Notes under the pieces: generated by a model | Database searches by the model: none | Told to the model about the DNA's origin: nothing | Seen by the model: the letters and a program-made list of their open reading frames with translations, nothing else | Translations under genes and position numbers: made by a program | Assembly (NCBI GenBank): GCA_963277665.1 | Contig: OY728153.1 | Location: 269,054,250 to 269,118,249, forward strand | Direction of reading: 5' to 3' | Origin: Viscum album | Taxonomy: Eukaryota; Streptophyta; Magnoliopsida; Santalales; Viscaceae | DNA length: 64,000 bases | Part shown: positions 51,626-62,013 of the stretch, one piece after another | Layout of the letters: every line of letters begins with the position of its first letter | Numbering within the stretch: position 1 is the first letter of the stretch

Positions 51626-52713
51626 TGTAGCATCCTGGGCTTGGTTCCATGCACTGATGCACCGAGTCGGACTGTCACATGACCTTAGGCACGTCTCCTC
51701 GTATTCCATAGGATACTGACTAGTAGATATGGTCTGGTAAGTCATCCATGGGGATACTATACCCTCTTTTATCATAGTGAAACACCAATATAAGTATATA
51801 AGAAATAATCAAATCCTATTTAATCATAAATAGAACCACTGTTACATGATAACCAAATCCAAAAATATAGTAATCAAATTAAAGGGAACTATTATGCCAA
51901 ATTAAGTGCTAAAGTGTCCAAAATGAAAATGAAAGTAAAGACACTAACGACTCCCAAGAGGGTACAAAACCATTTCTAGTTACCTCTTCCATGCTCCATC
52001 CCCAATTAGAAATATAATCTATGGCCCTTTCCCTTAACCTATCCTGCAAAAATAAAGTCAATTCAGGTACAGATTAGGTTACCCATGTAGGGTGTGAGTA
52101 CAACTCAATAGGCCACCACCAATGGAGTCTAAAACAAATCTAGGCAATAACAGTGTATGAAGTTGTGTAAATAATAAAAAATGAAAATAAATTAAACATT
52201 TTACATTTATTGAGTTACTCTTTTTTTAAACCACATTTTCTCCAAGGTTCCCATGGACACCTGATCCACAATACCTACATCGGCCCACATCGGAGTCTGA
52301 ACCATTCCTAAGGGAATCACAAATTTGAATGTCTATGTTACCATTCATTATCATATTTCATATGTATTTTATCAAATACATAAAACATGTAAATCATATA
52401 GGGATGAGTAATGTGCACTATGAGTCCTAACTTCATGGGTCAAAAGTGAGTAATAAAAAACAAATCATAAATGATTCCTAGACCTAATGGCAAATCTATC
52501 TCTATATTTTCACTTGAAGTCTCACATGGTCAATTGAAAACAAATAGAATCTTTCGCAGTCTTCTTCTTCAAAGACTCTCACAGTCCATCAGAAAACAAA
52601 CAGAAGCTCACACAGTCTTCTTCTTCGAAGGATCACATGGTCCTTAAAGAAACAATAATGGAAGCTCCCTTAGTCTTACAAATTAATCCCTACTTCACAC
52701 ACCTGTTATCTCA
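51626..52713 (-). mobile_element. R7 5' LTR, segment before R8
   Basis: Starts TGTAGCATCCTGG and matches the R7 3' LTR from 43730 to about 44805, including the 58-bp tandem repeat. R8 interrupts it at 52713, and the remainder lies beyond the window. Confidence 0.85.
52505..52675 (-). repeat. 58-bp tandem repeat in R7 5' LTR
   Basis: Counterpart of the array at 44597-44768, with about three units sharing TCTTCTTCTTCGAAGG and CACATGGTCCTT blocks. Confidence 0.7.
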
Positions 52714-54754
52714 TGTAATGACCTACTAATTCTCATTGTATTGAGAGTAAAACAATTCATTACTTTTCCTTAAGCAATATCCCCAACATACTAAAGGATG
52801 GAAATAAATGCCAAAGGGTTTCAAATACAAGTGGTGGATGATTTAACATTTAAGAAATAAACCATTAAACCAAAACTATATAAAAACCATTCACTAAATG
52901 ATGCATGAAAAAAAGAAATATAGAACAACTACTTTATTCATGTCAAAACCACTCTAAAGTGTGCAATAGTGGAATAACAAACAATTATAAATGTAAATAG
53001 TGGAAGAACAACTAAAGACTCCCAGAAGACTACAAGACCCCATAATACACAATCTCTAAACTCCAAAATCACCGAACAGACCAAGTATCATGAGGTGGTG
53101 CTAAAAACATGTGATAGTTTACCTTTTACCATTTCTCAGAAGATAGCATCTACAAAAGCACCAAAGTTCCAAAGAAGGGGTGAGTATAACAATCAGTAGT
53201 TTTCCCCCAATTACTTCCCTACTCACGCCACTAGGATAGAAGAGTTGGAAACATTTACATAGAATATTTTATATATAACAATTTCTCAAAATGATTAATA
53301 ATTAAATATAAATAAGTTTCCAAACTCATTTATAACCAAAAGCATACAAGTTCAATTAAAACCAATTTTATAGTAAGTTATTTTTCCATAAAAATAACTG
53401 AAAAAATATTTAAAATTGTTTCTCAATATTTATTTGGCATATCCAATCCATTCCAAAAATCCACACAACCCACCATGCATACTATGTGATGATAGTTTCA
53501 TACTCATGAGAGGTTTTTTATTGATCTACCAAGTCATCATAAGGTAATGACACCCCACGTGCCATTTGAACTTTGGAACTGAGCACAAGGTCATATTTCA
53601 ATCAAGCCCCATAAATGCAATATGAATTGACACACTAATATTACAGAGGATCATGCCACAACACCTTTTCAATAAAACCACCTTTTTATTGAACCCCAAT
53701 TTTGCATCAAAACCATTTCAATGACAAAACATTTCGATAAAACACCCTTTATATTGAAAACCCCTTTTCTATCAGAGAATTTAGAAATTCCAGAAAATCC
53801 ATAATTTAATATAACTATTTTAAATTCATAAAACTAAATCACATTGCACAAAAGTTCACCAAGATCACACAATTTCACCCAAAACCATAAATCATCACTT
53901 AAAAAGATTTATTCTAGGAATTTTACAATCAATTTCATTCAAATAAAATAATTTGAAACAAATCAAATCAATTCTATAAAGTTGAGTTGAGTGAGAATCC
54001 ACCTACCTCAAAGGTTTTGATGAAACACGACAACAGATGAAGAACGCTCTAGAAATCGGGTTGAAACTCACCCAAAATGGCCTTAGATATCTTCTCATAC
54101 CATCAACGAACCCAAATATCATCATATTTGGTTTCCCCAAACATATATCTTCCCATAATAGGAGTAGATATAAAAAATAAATATGAGAGGAGTTGTAGAT
54201 CCTAGTATTTCTAAGAAATGAGACAATAACACTGAATAACGTAACTTGTCGCAAGAATCTAGCTTGAAAACACCAAGGGAGGGCTTCAGATTAACTCCAA
54301 AATGATTGGGAGATGTTATCCTACCTTTAATGGGGAGGACTATAAAGTTAAGTGTTCATAAGAGAAAAAAAGGTGGAGATATCTCAAAAATAAGTGAGAT
54401 CCAATTTTCAATGATCTATCTTTGACTCTGTTCATGGGTAGACCGCACTGTTAGAAAGATCACGCGCTAATCATGCATTAGTTACTACTTTAAGGAAGCC
54501 CTTTCAGGGATTCATCGCATGGTCTCCCTAACCATTCTCAAACCATGCTGAATCTACTACCTCAAAACTGCATATGTGCATTGTTTCTCCTGGGATATTC
54601 TCATGGTTTAGACAGACTGTGTGCTACCCATTCACACCTACTTTAGGCCCAAAACATATATTGAGTTCACGCAACACTCCTATTCATCACCCTTACACTT
54701 TATAACCCTAAAAAGTATCAATTAAGGGATACATACCCGAAACAGGGAGTACTA
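52714..54754 (-). mobile_element. R8 3' LTR
   Basis: About 2.04 kb, aligning along its length with 62014-64000, including the TACTCACGCCACTAGGATAG block (about 53220 and 62518). Its U3 end has CATGGTTTAGACAGACTGTG-like motifs (about 54610). The end is near GGGAGTACTA, followed on the minus strand by a GCGGGGAGAATT polypurine tract. Confidence 0.85.
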
Positions 54755-56388
54755 AATTCTCCCCGCTATCTTTTTTTCTTCCTCAGAAATTAGAAAACAA
54801 TTACTACATTGAATGAGTTCTGGTAATTTCTCTTTCATTACCTTATCGTGTTCCCAAGTCTCTTCCTGAATCTGATCATGTCAATATATAACCCTCACTA
54901 GAGAAATGATTTTTCCATGAAAGGATTTATATTTCTTTCCACAATCCACACTCAGATATGTACCAATGAATCATTTGACTCTAGTTCAACATGATCTTAT
55001 ATGATCACATGGTCAGGATCAAGTTGATACATTTTCAACTGAGATACATAGAATGCATTATGCACTGAGCTAAAACATGGTAGTAATGCCAAAAGATATG
55101 ACACCACTCTAACCCATTATAATTACTTGAAAGGGATAAATAATCAAGGAGATAACTTGACCTAATTCCTGAAATTAAGTTTTCCAAGTCATGGAGAGAT
55201 CCTCAAGAACACATGATTACTCACTGTAAATGATAACAGTTGTTGACAATGATCCGCATTAGATTTATGATGAATCTGAGCTGCCTCCATTATCTTAATA
55301 ATAAACTAGATATTATCTATTGTTTCTTAGAAAATTTTTAGCCCAACTAGTGAATTTTCACCTATTTCCACGAAGCACAGTGGAGATCGACACAGATGCC
55401 CATAAAACTCTTCAAACTAAGCCATATGTATCGAGGCATGATAGCTATTGTTATACGAGAACTCCACTAAGGGTATGTTCTCTACCCATGAGCCACCTAA
55501 ATTTATTACACAAGCTCGAAACATGTCTTCTAACATCTATATCATCTTTTAAAATTGCCCATCCATCTTAGGATGATACGTCATACTCATAGTCAACTGA
55601 GTTCCTTGGGATTTCTATAAGGATTTCCAAAAATGAGATGTGAACCGCATATCTTTGTATGAGACTATTGACACTTGTACACCATGAATTTTTACCACTT
55701 CATGGATATAGATTTTGGATAGTTCTTCCATCATATGAGTTTTATGAATTGGAATGAAATAGTCTGACTTGGTAAGCTGGTCCACTATCACCCATATGGC
55801 ATAGTGTTTCTAGAATGATTTTGGGAGACCTGTAACAAAATCCATCGACATATGCTCCCATTTCCACACTAGGATATGTAAACACTACAACATACCCACT
55901 AGTCACTGATGTTCTATCTTAACTTTCTTACAAGTTAAGAACTTTTAAATGAACTCAACCAATTTTCACTTCATATCATTCCACAAAAACAGCACCTTCA
56001 ATTCCTTATATATCTTTTTTATCCATGGATTTACATCCCATATCAAATGGTGGTAGGAATTAAGAAGTTGTTTGTTACAAGGTATAGATATAACCATACA
56101 ATCTCTTAAACACAAAACAGAAGTCCCATCAAGGTTAAAACACTCAATTTTCTCCCCACCATTGAGTTTTGAACTTATAAACAATAATTCTTCATCGGAT
56201 GTTTGTGCCTATTTAACCACATTTACCAAATCAGGAACAAGAATAGTTAAAAAGAAAACTGCAACATCACCTTAGTCTTCACATTACACATTCATGTTGT
56301 CTAGGAATGACATCTACTACCATTAATCTGAAGCTTCTTTCACTAACTGAGCAAATAACTTTCTTCTCAATGTATCTACCACTGAAGT
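54755..56388 (-). pseudogene. R8 integrase and C-terminal region, degenerate
   Basis: Minus-strand remnants of the chromodomain-like end (about 54800-55200), the integrase core (about 55300-55900) and the zinc-binding region (56184 to about 55930, with LLNSYHHLIWDVNPWIKKIY and FLWNDMK in place of the usual H2C2 region). Many stops are present. Its upstream join to RNase H is split by L9. Confidence 0.8.
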
Positions 56389-56407
56389 CCATTTTCTCGG
56401 TGTATAC
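56389..56407. repeat. L9 target-site duplication, left
   Basis: CCATTTTCTCGGTGTATAC, 19 bases, repeated exactly at 58531-58549. It is R8 coding sequence (YTPRKW on the minus strand, end of RNase H). The length fits LINE-type target-primed integration. Confidence 0.95.
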
Positions 56408-58530
56408 TGCAAATCATTTTTTTTCATTTTCTAAAGCCGGGTTAAAGGGAACCGGACCCCAACGTACAACATGCATACAAGACGAAACTTAAACAAACCA
56501 GAACAACACAACCTTACAAATCATAATAACCATAATCGTCTCCAAAACCCAAGCAGGATTCTTCCGCACCCGTAGTCGACTCCCACTCTGGGTCCCTCCA
56601 ATAGTTGGCACTTTGAACCCTACTTCTAAGCTGTTCCAGAACTGGCCGTTCAGGAGCGGCATCGACGTCCACTCTTCCCGTTTTCAGAGCAATCACTACC
56701 CCCCCACTCCGCTTAGAAGCTGATCTGGTCCTCAACGGCGGCGGAAGATGCGAGTAGTCCTTCCGCACCCTTCTTCTTGTTTGAGTAGTCATAGGTTCGC
56801 CGCTTGTATCTATTACCTGAGTCCCTCTCTTGACAATATCACTGAAAGAATTCCCAGCCAGCTCACTCACAGTTCTTGTTCCTCCCCCAGAGTTCTCCTC
56901 TTCTCCACTATGTTGCTCCCTCCGAGAAGAAACCGGGCGTTCGAGATTATCCAACCTCTGATCTGTATTGCTGATTTCCACTAAAGGGAGACGTCCATCT
57001 TCATTCGGAGCTTTTTCTACCGCACTGGACAAGGCCGCATTCCCTTTACTATCATTGCTCCTGCTCTTTCCCCTCCTTCTCTTGGGCGAGGTGTTACTTC
57101 CATCCAAGCATAACTCCTTGGCAGCCTCCACTTGGTCCCAATTCCGGATATAAGTCTCATTTCTTGTTGATTCCATACCCTCCTCCCTACCTCTGGAGAC
57201 ACTATTTGGAGCCGGATCAACATCACCGTTACGAAGGCATTCAAACCTGTTGGATAAAGCAACAAAAGGCTTGGCCATTGGATCTAAACCTCTAGCACCT
57301 TCTGTGTAGGGAACCTGCAAAACATGATTGGTACCCGCATCCCCAAATGGTTGAACCAAATCATCTCCACGTCCAGCAAGCATCCATTCCACCGAATCTT
57401 TAGCACCTTGGTCGACCTCCTCTAGCACCCTACTGACTTCAACCACTGGCCCATCCACCTCCGGTGCCTGGGAATCCAAGTCAACCCCTTCTGTATTCAT
57501 CTTCTCAACAACAGGGGCAAGATTCTCCTCAATAGCCGCCTTGGTGGCCTCACCTAGCAGACTATCCACTCCCACAGATTGGGATACCTCCACTTCAACT
57601 GCCGCCTTGGAAGAGTTTCCCATCCTCAGAGCCAGGTCCGTTGGTCTTCTCCTAGCCTCTCCATCCCTTCGACTGGTAATATGAGGTCGATCCTTCAAAG
57701 CTCCATTCCTACGGCAAAATTCTGTTTCATGTCCCAGGCGGTGACAAGAAGAACAGAAGCCCGTCCAGTTCTCATAAACCACCTGCTGTCTACACCTGTA
57801 CTCTTCCCCAATGGTAATCCACACATGATCAAACGGCCGTCGAGAGGCGTCCATCTCCACACAAACCCGGGGATTAACCGGATGGCACACAGCAGAAGTG
57901 CGACTATCAGAGCACAAAAACCTTCCTACTAGGTTGCCAAGCATTTGAATAATAGCAGGGTTTTGGAAGGGAAGCGGAAAATTAGGAAAACTTACCCAAA
58001 CCGCTGTCGACGGTGAATCGCGCTTCATGTGAAAGTCGAAGGACCAGCGTAATAGAAGGAAGCGATACCCGTTGAATCTGCGAGGAGCTCTCGACCAAGC
58101 AGCAATGAGATCTTCCTCTGATTCGAACCGAATCATCATGTGGTTCCTGTCAAGCAGACCGACAATAGCCCTTTCCTGTAGCTCCCACGAACCGAAGATA
58201 AATCTGTCGAAGGCGTCAACAGAAGGTCGTCCATTTCTAAAGCGTGCAATCAAGGTAAGATTCAAAAGCGCAGAGGATTCTGAGAACTCTGAAGTTGAGA
58301 GATGAAGGTTAGGTCTCCCATCGAACAGATCTGACGCCTTAGGGCTCAAAGAGATTTTTGGGAAAGGGGGGAGAAAGTCTGGATTCGAAAAAGGTCTAAA
58401 AACACCTGGCCTCGCATCAGTCGGCGAATCTCCCTTCCCCCCCAGCGGGGGGAAGGCCGGCACCGTCGTCGTCGTCACCGCTCGCCCAGAAACGCCAGGG
58501 TTTCGCCTCTCGACCAAGCCGTCAACCAAC
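56408..58530 (-). mobile_element. L9, ORF1-only LINE-type retrocopy
   Basis: A 2123-bp insert between perfect 19-bp duplications, in minus orientation. Its 3' end has a GAAAATGAAAAAAAATG tail (about 56416-56433). It carries one long frame and a 3' UTR of about 100 bases. It contains no ORF2 (endonuclease/RT). It is GC-richer than its surroundings. It could be a 5'-truncated ORF1-only LINE derivative or a retrocopy of a host gene of LINE-ORF1 type. Confidence 0.9.
56514..58529 (-). CDS. DUF4283 / zinc-knuckle protein (LINE ORF1-like), open 671-codon frame, 5'-truncated
   Basis: An uninterrupted frame reaching the 5' edge of the insert. The first codon is TTG and the first in-frame ATG is near residue 131, so the true start was probably lost on insertion. 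Residues of about 85-235 resemble DUF4283 (LLNLTLIARF, FGSWELQERAI, RWSFDF, VWVSFPNFPL). A CCHC knuckle follows, with C259, C262, H267 and C272 (C-x2-C-x4-H-x4-C). The rest is long, charged and probably disordered, with a basic PKRRRGKSR run and the ending GFGDDYGYYDL. In plants this pairing is typical of LINE ORF1 nucleic-acid-binding proteins and related host genes. It is the only long intact frame here. Whether it is expressed is unknown. Confidence 0.85.
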   Translation of the reverse strand: MVDGLVERRNPGVSGRAVTTTTVPAFPPLGGKGDSPTDARPGVFRPFSNPDFLPPFPKISLSPKASDLFDGRPNLHLSTSEFSESSALLNLTLIARFRNGRPSVDAFDRFIFGSWELQERAIVGLLDRNHMMIRFESEEDLIAAWSRAPRRFNGYRFLLLRWSFDFHMKRDSPSTAVWVSFPNFPLPFQNPAIIQMLGNLVGRFLCSDSRTSAVCHPVNPRVCVEMDASRRPFDHVWITIGEEYRCRQQVVYENWTGFCSSCHRLGHETEFCRRNGALKDRPHITSRRDGEARRRPTDLALRMGNSSKAAVEVEVSQSVGVDSLLGEATKAAIEENLAPVVEKMNTEGVDLDSQAPEVDGPVVEVSRVLEEVDQGAKDSVEWMLAGRGDDLVQPFGDAGTNHVLQVPYTEGARGLDPMAKPFVALSNRFECLRNGDVDPAPNSVSRGREEGMESTRNETYIRNWDQVEAAKELCLDGSNTSPKRRRGKSRSNDSKGNAALSSAVEKAPNEDGRLPLVEISNTDQRLDNLERPVSSRREQHSGEEENSGGGTRTVSELAGNSFSDIVKRGTQVIDTSGEPMTTQTRRRVRKDYSHLPPPLRTRSASKRSGGVVIALKTGRVDVDAAPERPVLEQLRSRVQSANYWRDPEWESTTGAEESCLGFGDDYGYYDL

Positions 58531-58549
58531 CCATTTTCTCGGTGTATAC
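58531..58549. repeat. L9 target-site duplication, right
   Basis: Exact second copy of the 19-base sequence at 56389-56407, adjoining the 5' end of the insert. Confidence 0.95.
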
Positions 58550-60250
58550 ATCAAGTCAAATTAAAACAACTAGAGATACATGATCCAACTTATTTACCTC
58601 ATATTTAACCCTATTTATGAGAGAAATTATTTCAAGATTATATGATCCATAAATATAGTGAATTTCTCACCAAAGAGATAATGACATTTGGTCTTCAAAG
58701 AATGGATGCCTAGAGCTATCTCCCAATCGTGTGTTGGGTAATTATTCTCATAATCTCTCAACTACCATGAGTAAAAATCCATAACATGGTCTCTTTTCAT
58801 AAGAACACATCCCCACCCCAATCCAGAATCATTATAGTACACCACATATGCCCTCCCTAATTCTAGAAAAATCAAGATAGGTTTTGAAGTTAGATGAACT
58901 TTTATCTCCTAGAAAGACTTATGGAATTCCTATTTCCATTAGAATAGATAATTATTCTTTATCAAAGATGTCATTGGTGACTATAGCCATGATAATTCAT
59001 GCAAAAATCATTGGTAATAACCAACTATAATAAGAAAACTTCATATCTCAAAGATATTACTCAGTGGTTTCCAAAAGATAACAGTTTCTATTTTTTCAAG
59101 ATCCACTGAAACACCTTTTTCAGAAATCACAAAGCCAAGAAATTGTACATATTGTATCCAAAAATTACACTTAGATAATTTTACATACAAATGATGATCT
59201 TCAATATTTACAACATTGTTTCCAAGCGTTTCTCATGTTCATCCTTTTCTTTGAATACACCAATATGTCATCCAAAAACACCACAACAAAAGAATCCAGA
59301 TATCACTGAAATATCTAATTCATTAAATCCATGAAGATTGTTGGTGCATTCGTTAGACCAAAATTCATGACTACATATTTGTAGTGTCCATTTATACTTT
59401 TAAAATCTGTCTTTGGGAATGTCTTTTTTCTGAACTTGTAATTAATGATATCCTGATCACAAGTCAATTTTTGAGAACTACTGAGCTCCCCTCAATTGAT
59501 CAAACAGATCATAAATTCATGGAAGTGGATTCCAATTCTTTATCGTAACATGGTTAATCTTAAAATAATCCACATACAACCTAAGAGTTACATTTATGAT
59601 CTTCATGAATAATTCTAGTGCTACCCATAAAGACATACTTGGCTGAATGAAACCCTTGATTTCTATCTCCTCCAACTGCACTTTCAATTCCTTCAACTCT
59701 ATTAGTGACATCCTATAAGATGGAAGGGGAATATGAATGGTCCCTAGAAGTAGATCAATCATAAACTCCACAACCCTTATAGGTGGTCACCCTGAGAATT
59801 TATCATGAAATAAATCTAGAAATTGATCCACCATTGCTATAAAACTAACCTCCTAGATCTATTTCATTGATTCTAAAGTTAGTGTTTCCAACTGTTAAGA
59901 TATTGTTCCCACCGTTGGTTCCAATAATCCATTTTCACCTTTATTTACAACCTTATATTCACTGAATATATGATCAATACCATCCTCATTCATGAAACTA
60001 ACAATCGAAATCCATCACCAACATCGAGAAGCCCCATTTCAGCTCAGTTCTATCAACAGTTATAACACATGCTCTACACATAATGGCTTGAAATTATCTT
60101 TCACCGAGGTGAGTTTGCAATTTTATCACAAAGGGAATAATTTCATGTTTTAAACATAGTAGGTCAAAAACACATGAATAAATAAAGGGATGTTTTTCAC
60201 TAATATAAAACAGTACTTTCACAAAGGTAGAATTAAAAACAATCTTACCT
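58550..60250 (-). pseudogene. R8 RNase H, RT and protease region, degenerate
   Basis: Reading down from 60250: an unclear protease region, then pre-RT and RT. Segments around 59771-59517 include LKELKVQLEEIEIKGFIQPS and RLYVDYFKIN (canonical RMCVDYRALN). The RT catalytic VVVFLDDILVY lies near 59255-59300, and RNase H runs down to the L9 site. Stops and frameshifts break it. Confidence 0.85.
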
Positions 60251-62013
60251 CTCACTATAGACCATCCTTATCATCCAAAATCATCCAATAAACTCCATAT
60301 AGTTGCTTAATTACAATACTCTTCTATTTATTGCATTACTAAGATTTCCCTTGCTGATGAGTCATGGTATTCTGAGAATCACCATGACTAGATTTTCCCA
60401 GCTGATGAGACTTATTTTGATAGCCAAGTCTTGTTGAAGCATACGATTCTTGCAACACCTGAGAAGTGTCTTGAGTACTAGACCGTGAAGCACTATGAAA
60501 AAAGTGTTTAAGGTGTATCATCTTGTTGAAATTATGGAATGATCTTGGTGGTGTTTTACACTCCCACTTTATGTGGTCGAAGGAAGCACATTGGTAACAT
60601 CCTTCTTGGCTCTTTAGTCATGGAGGAAGATTTACTGATCTAGATGTCTAATTCTGATTCCTTCTCCCACCTTGGAAATAAGTGTCTCTCTTTCGCTTAC
60701 TCTCATCGTGGGAAATTCCACTATTTCTAGTAGAGATCATCATACTTTATCCTCCCATAGCTCTTGAGATGTCTCTCTCATCCATTTTTGCTTTGTTCAC
60801 CATCTCTGTATAGTCATTAATACAGATCATCGCAATCTTCGATTGAATTTCTTACCTTAGCCCTAATTTAAAGATGCATGCCTTCAAAGATGCACTCACC
60901 TCAACTTATAGTGCAAATCATACTAAATTCATGAATTAACCATATATTCTATGAATTATAGATTCTCCTGGTTCAGGTTAAACAAGTTTATCATCCTCTG
61001 GATCTTGACCATTTGGGATAGAATTGTTTATTAAACAATTCCTCAAAATCCTCCCAACTTATGTATTGATCCTCTATAGCATGAAGAACTAGTTCCCACC
61101 ACTAGCTTACAAAATCTTCAAGTGTATACGTGTCCATATTGACTTTGAACTTTTTCGACATGCTGATGAATTCAAAGATACGACTCATCTTATTCAGAAA
61201 CACCTCTTCTTTTTGTGTTCATAATTACCCTAGAAAATGGGAGGATTTTGCTTCATGAACTGGATAGAATGATCCACATGTCTTGTCTCATCCCTCCAGT
61301 TCCTCGTATTCATAGCTTGAAATGCTTCAACAATACTATGAACTAACTATTAGTTCACATATGTCTTACGTTCAACCACGTTCTTCGCATCTTCTTCTGG
61401 TTGGTTTTTATAATGCCTACTGAGTGTAATTTTCTAAAAAAACAACAACTTAGTAAGTGTCACTCCCTATAAATTGAAGACTTAGCATTTCAAATTCTAT
61501 CACATCAACTATCACAACATTTTTTTTCAAAAACAAAATATTTCATATTCAACATTTTTTTTTAAATCCAATATTTCTTTTGAAAATCAACCCATTTTCA
61601 ATATACTCCTAGTGTCCCCTTTTCAAAATCATTCAATTGAAAACAAATTCTACATTTTTCAAAAATTTACATCTTTCCCAAAATCATAAATCATTACTCT
61701 AATTAAATATGAAATACAAATGGATTTCATTCCTCTAGAATGCATGGCATGATTGTCTCATTAGCTTAACCCATGACAATGAGATTCCAAGATTTTATAA
61801 GTGTTCCCAAACCCTTATGTACTCAACTCCCAAGTAACATAAATTTCAACCTAAATTGGTTAGCTATGTCCTTTAATACTATACAATTCAATTCTTGACA
61901 ATCCTACTCCTTTTTAAGATCACAACCCAATGAATAGACAAAAATTAATTTCAAATCCATGAAAAAAAATTGAAGACTACTTGTTAGGAAAGGACCAAAC
62001 AAGAAGATTCCAT
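60251..62013 (-). pseudogene. R8 gag, degenerate
   Basis: The minus strand shows one zinc knuckle, CYQCASFDHIKWEC (about 60560-60602; C-x2-C-x4-H-x4-C), and upstream capsid-like remnants to about 61400. The 61.45-62.01 kb part is leader without a clear primer site. No continuous frame remains. Confidence 0.75.

Noticed and set aside
56748..58305. Plus-strand and alternate-frame open frames inside L9
   Set aside because: Shadows of the long minus-strand ORF1-like frame; GC-rich coding sequence commonly leaves such frames.
56408..58530. L9 as a standard 5'-truncated LINE
   Set aside because: Truncated LINEs keep the 3' ORF2. No endonuclease or RT sequence lies between the ORF1-like frame and the A-rich tail.
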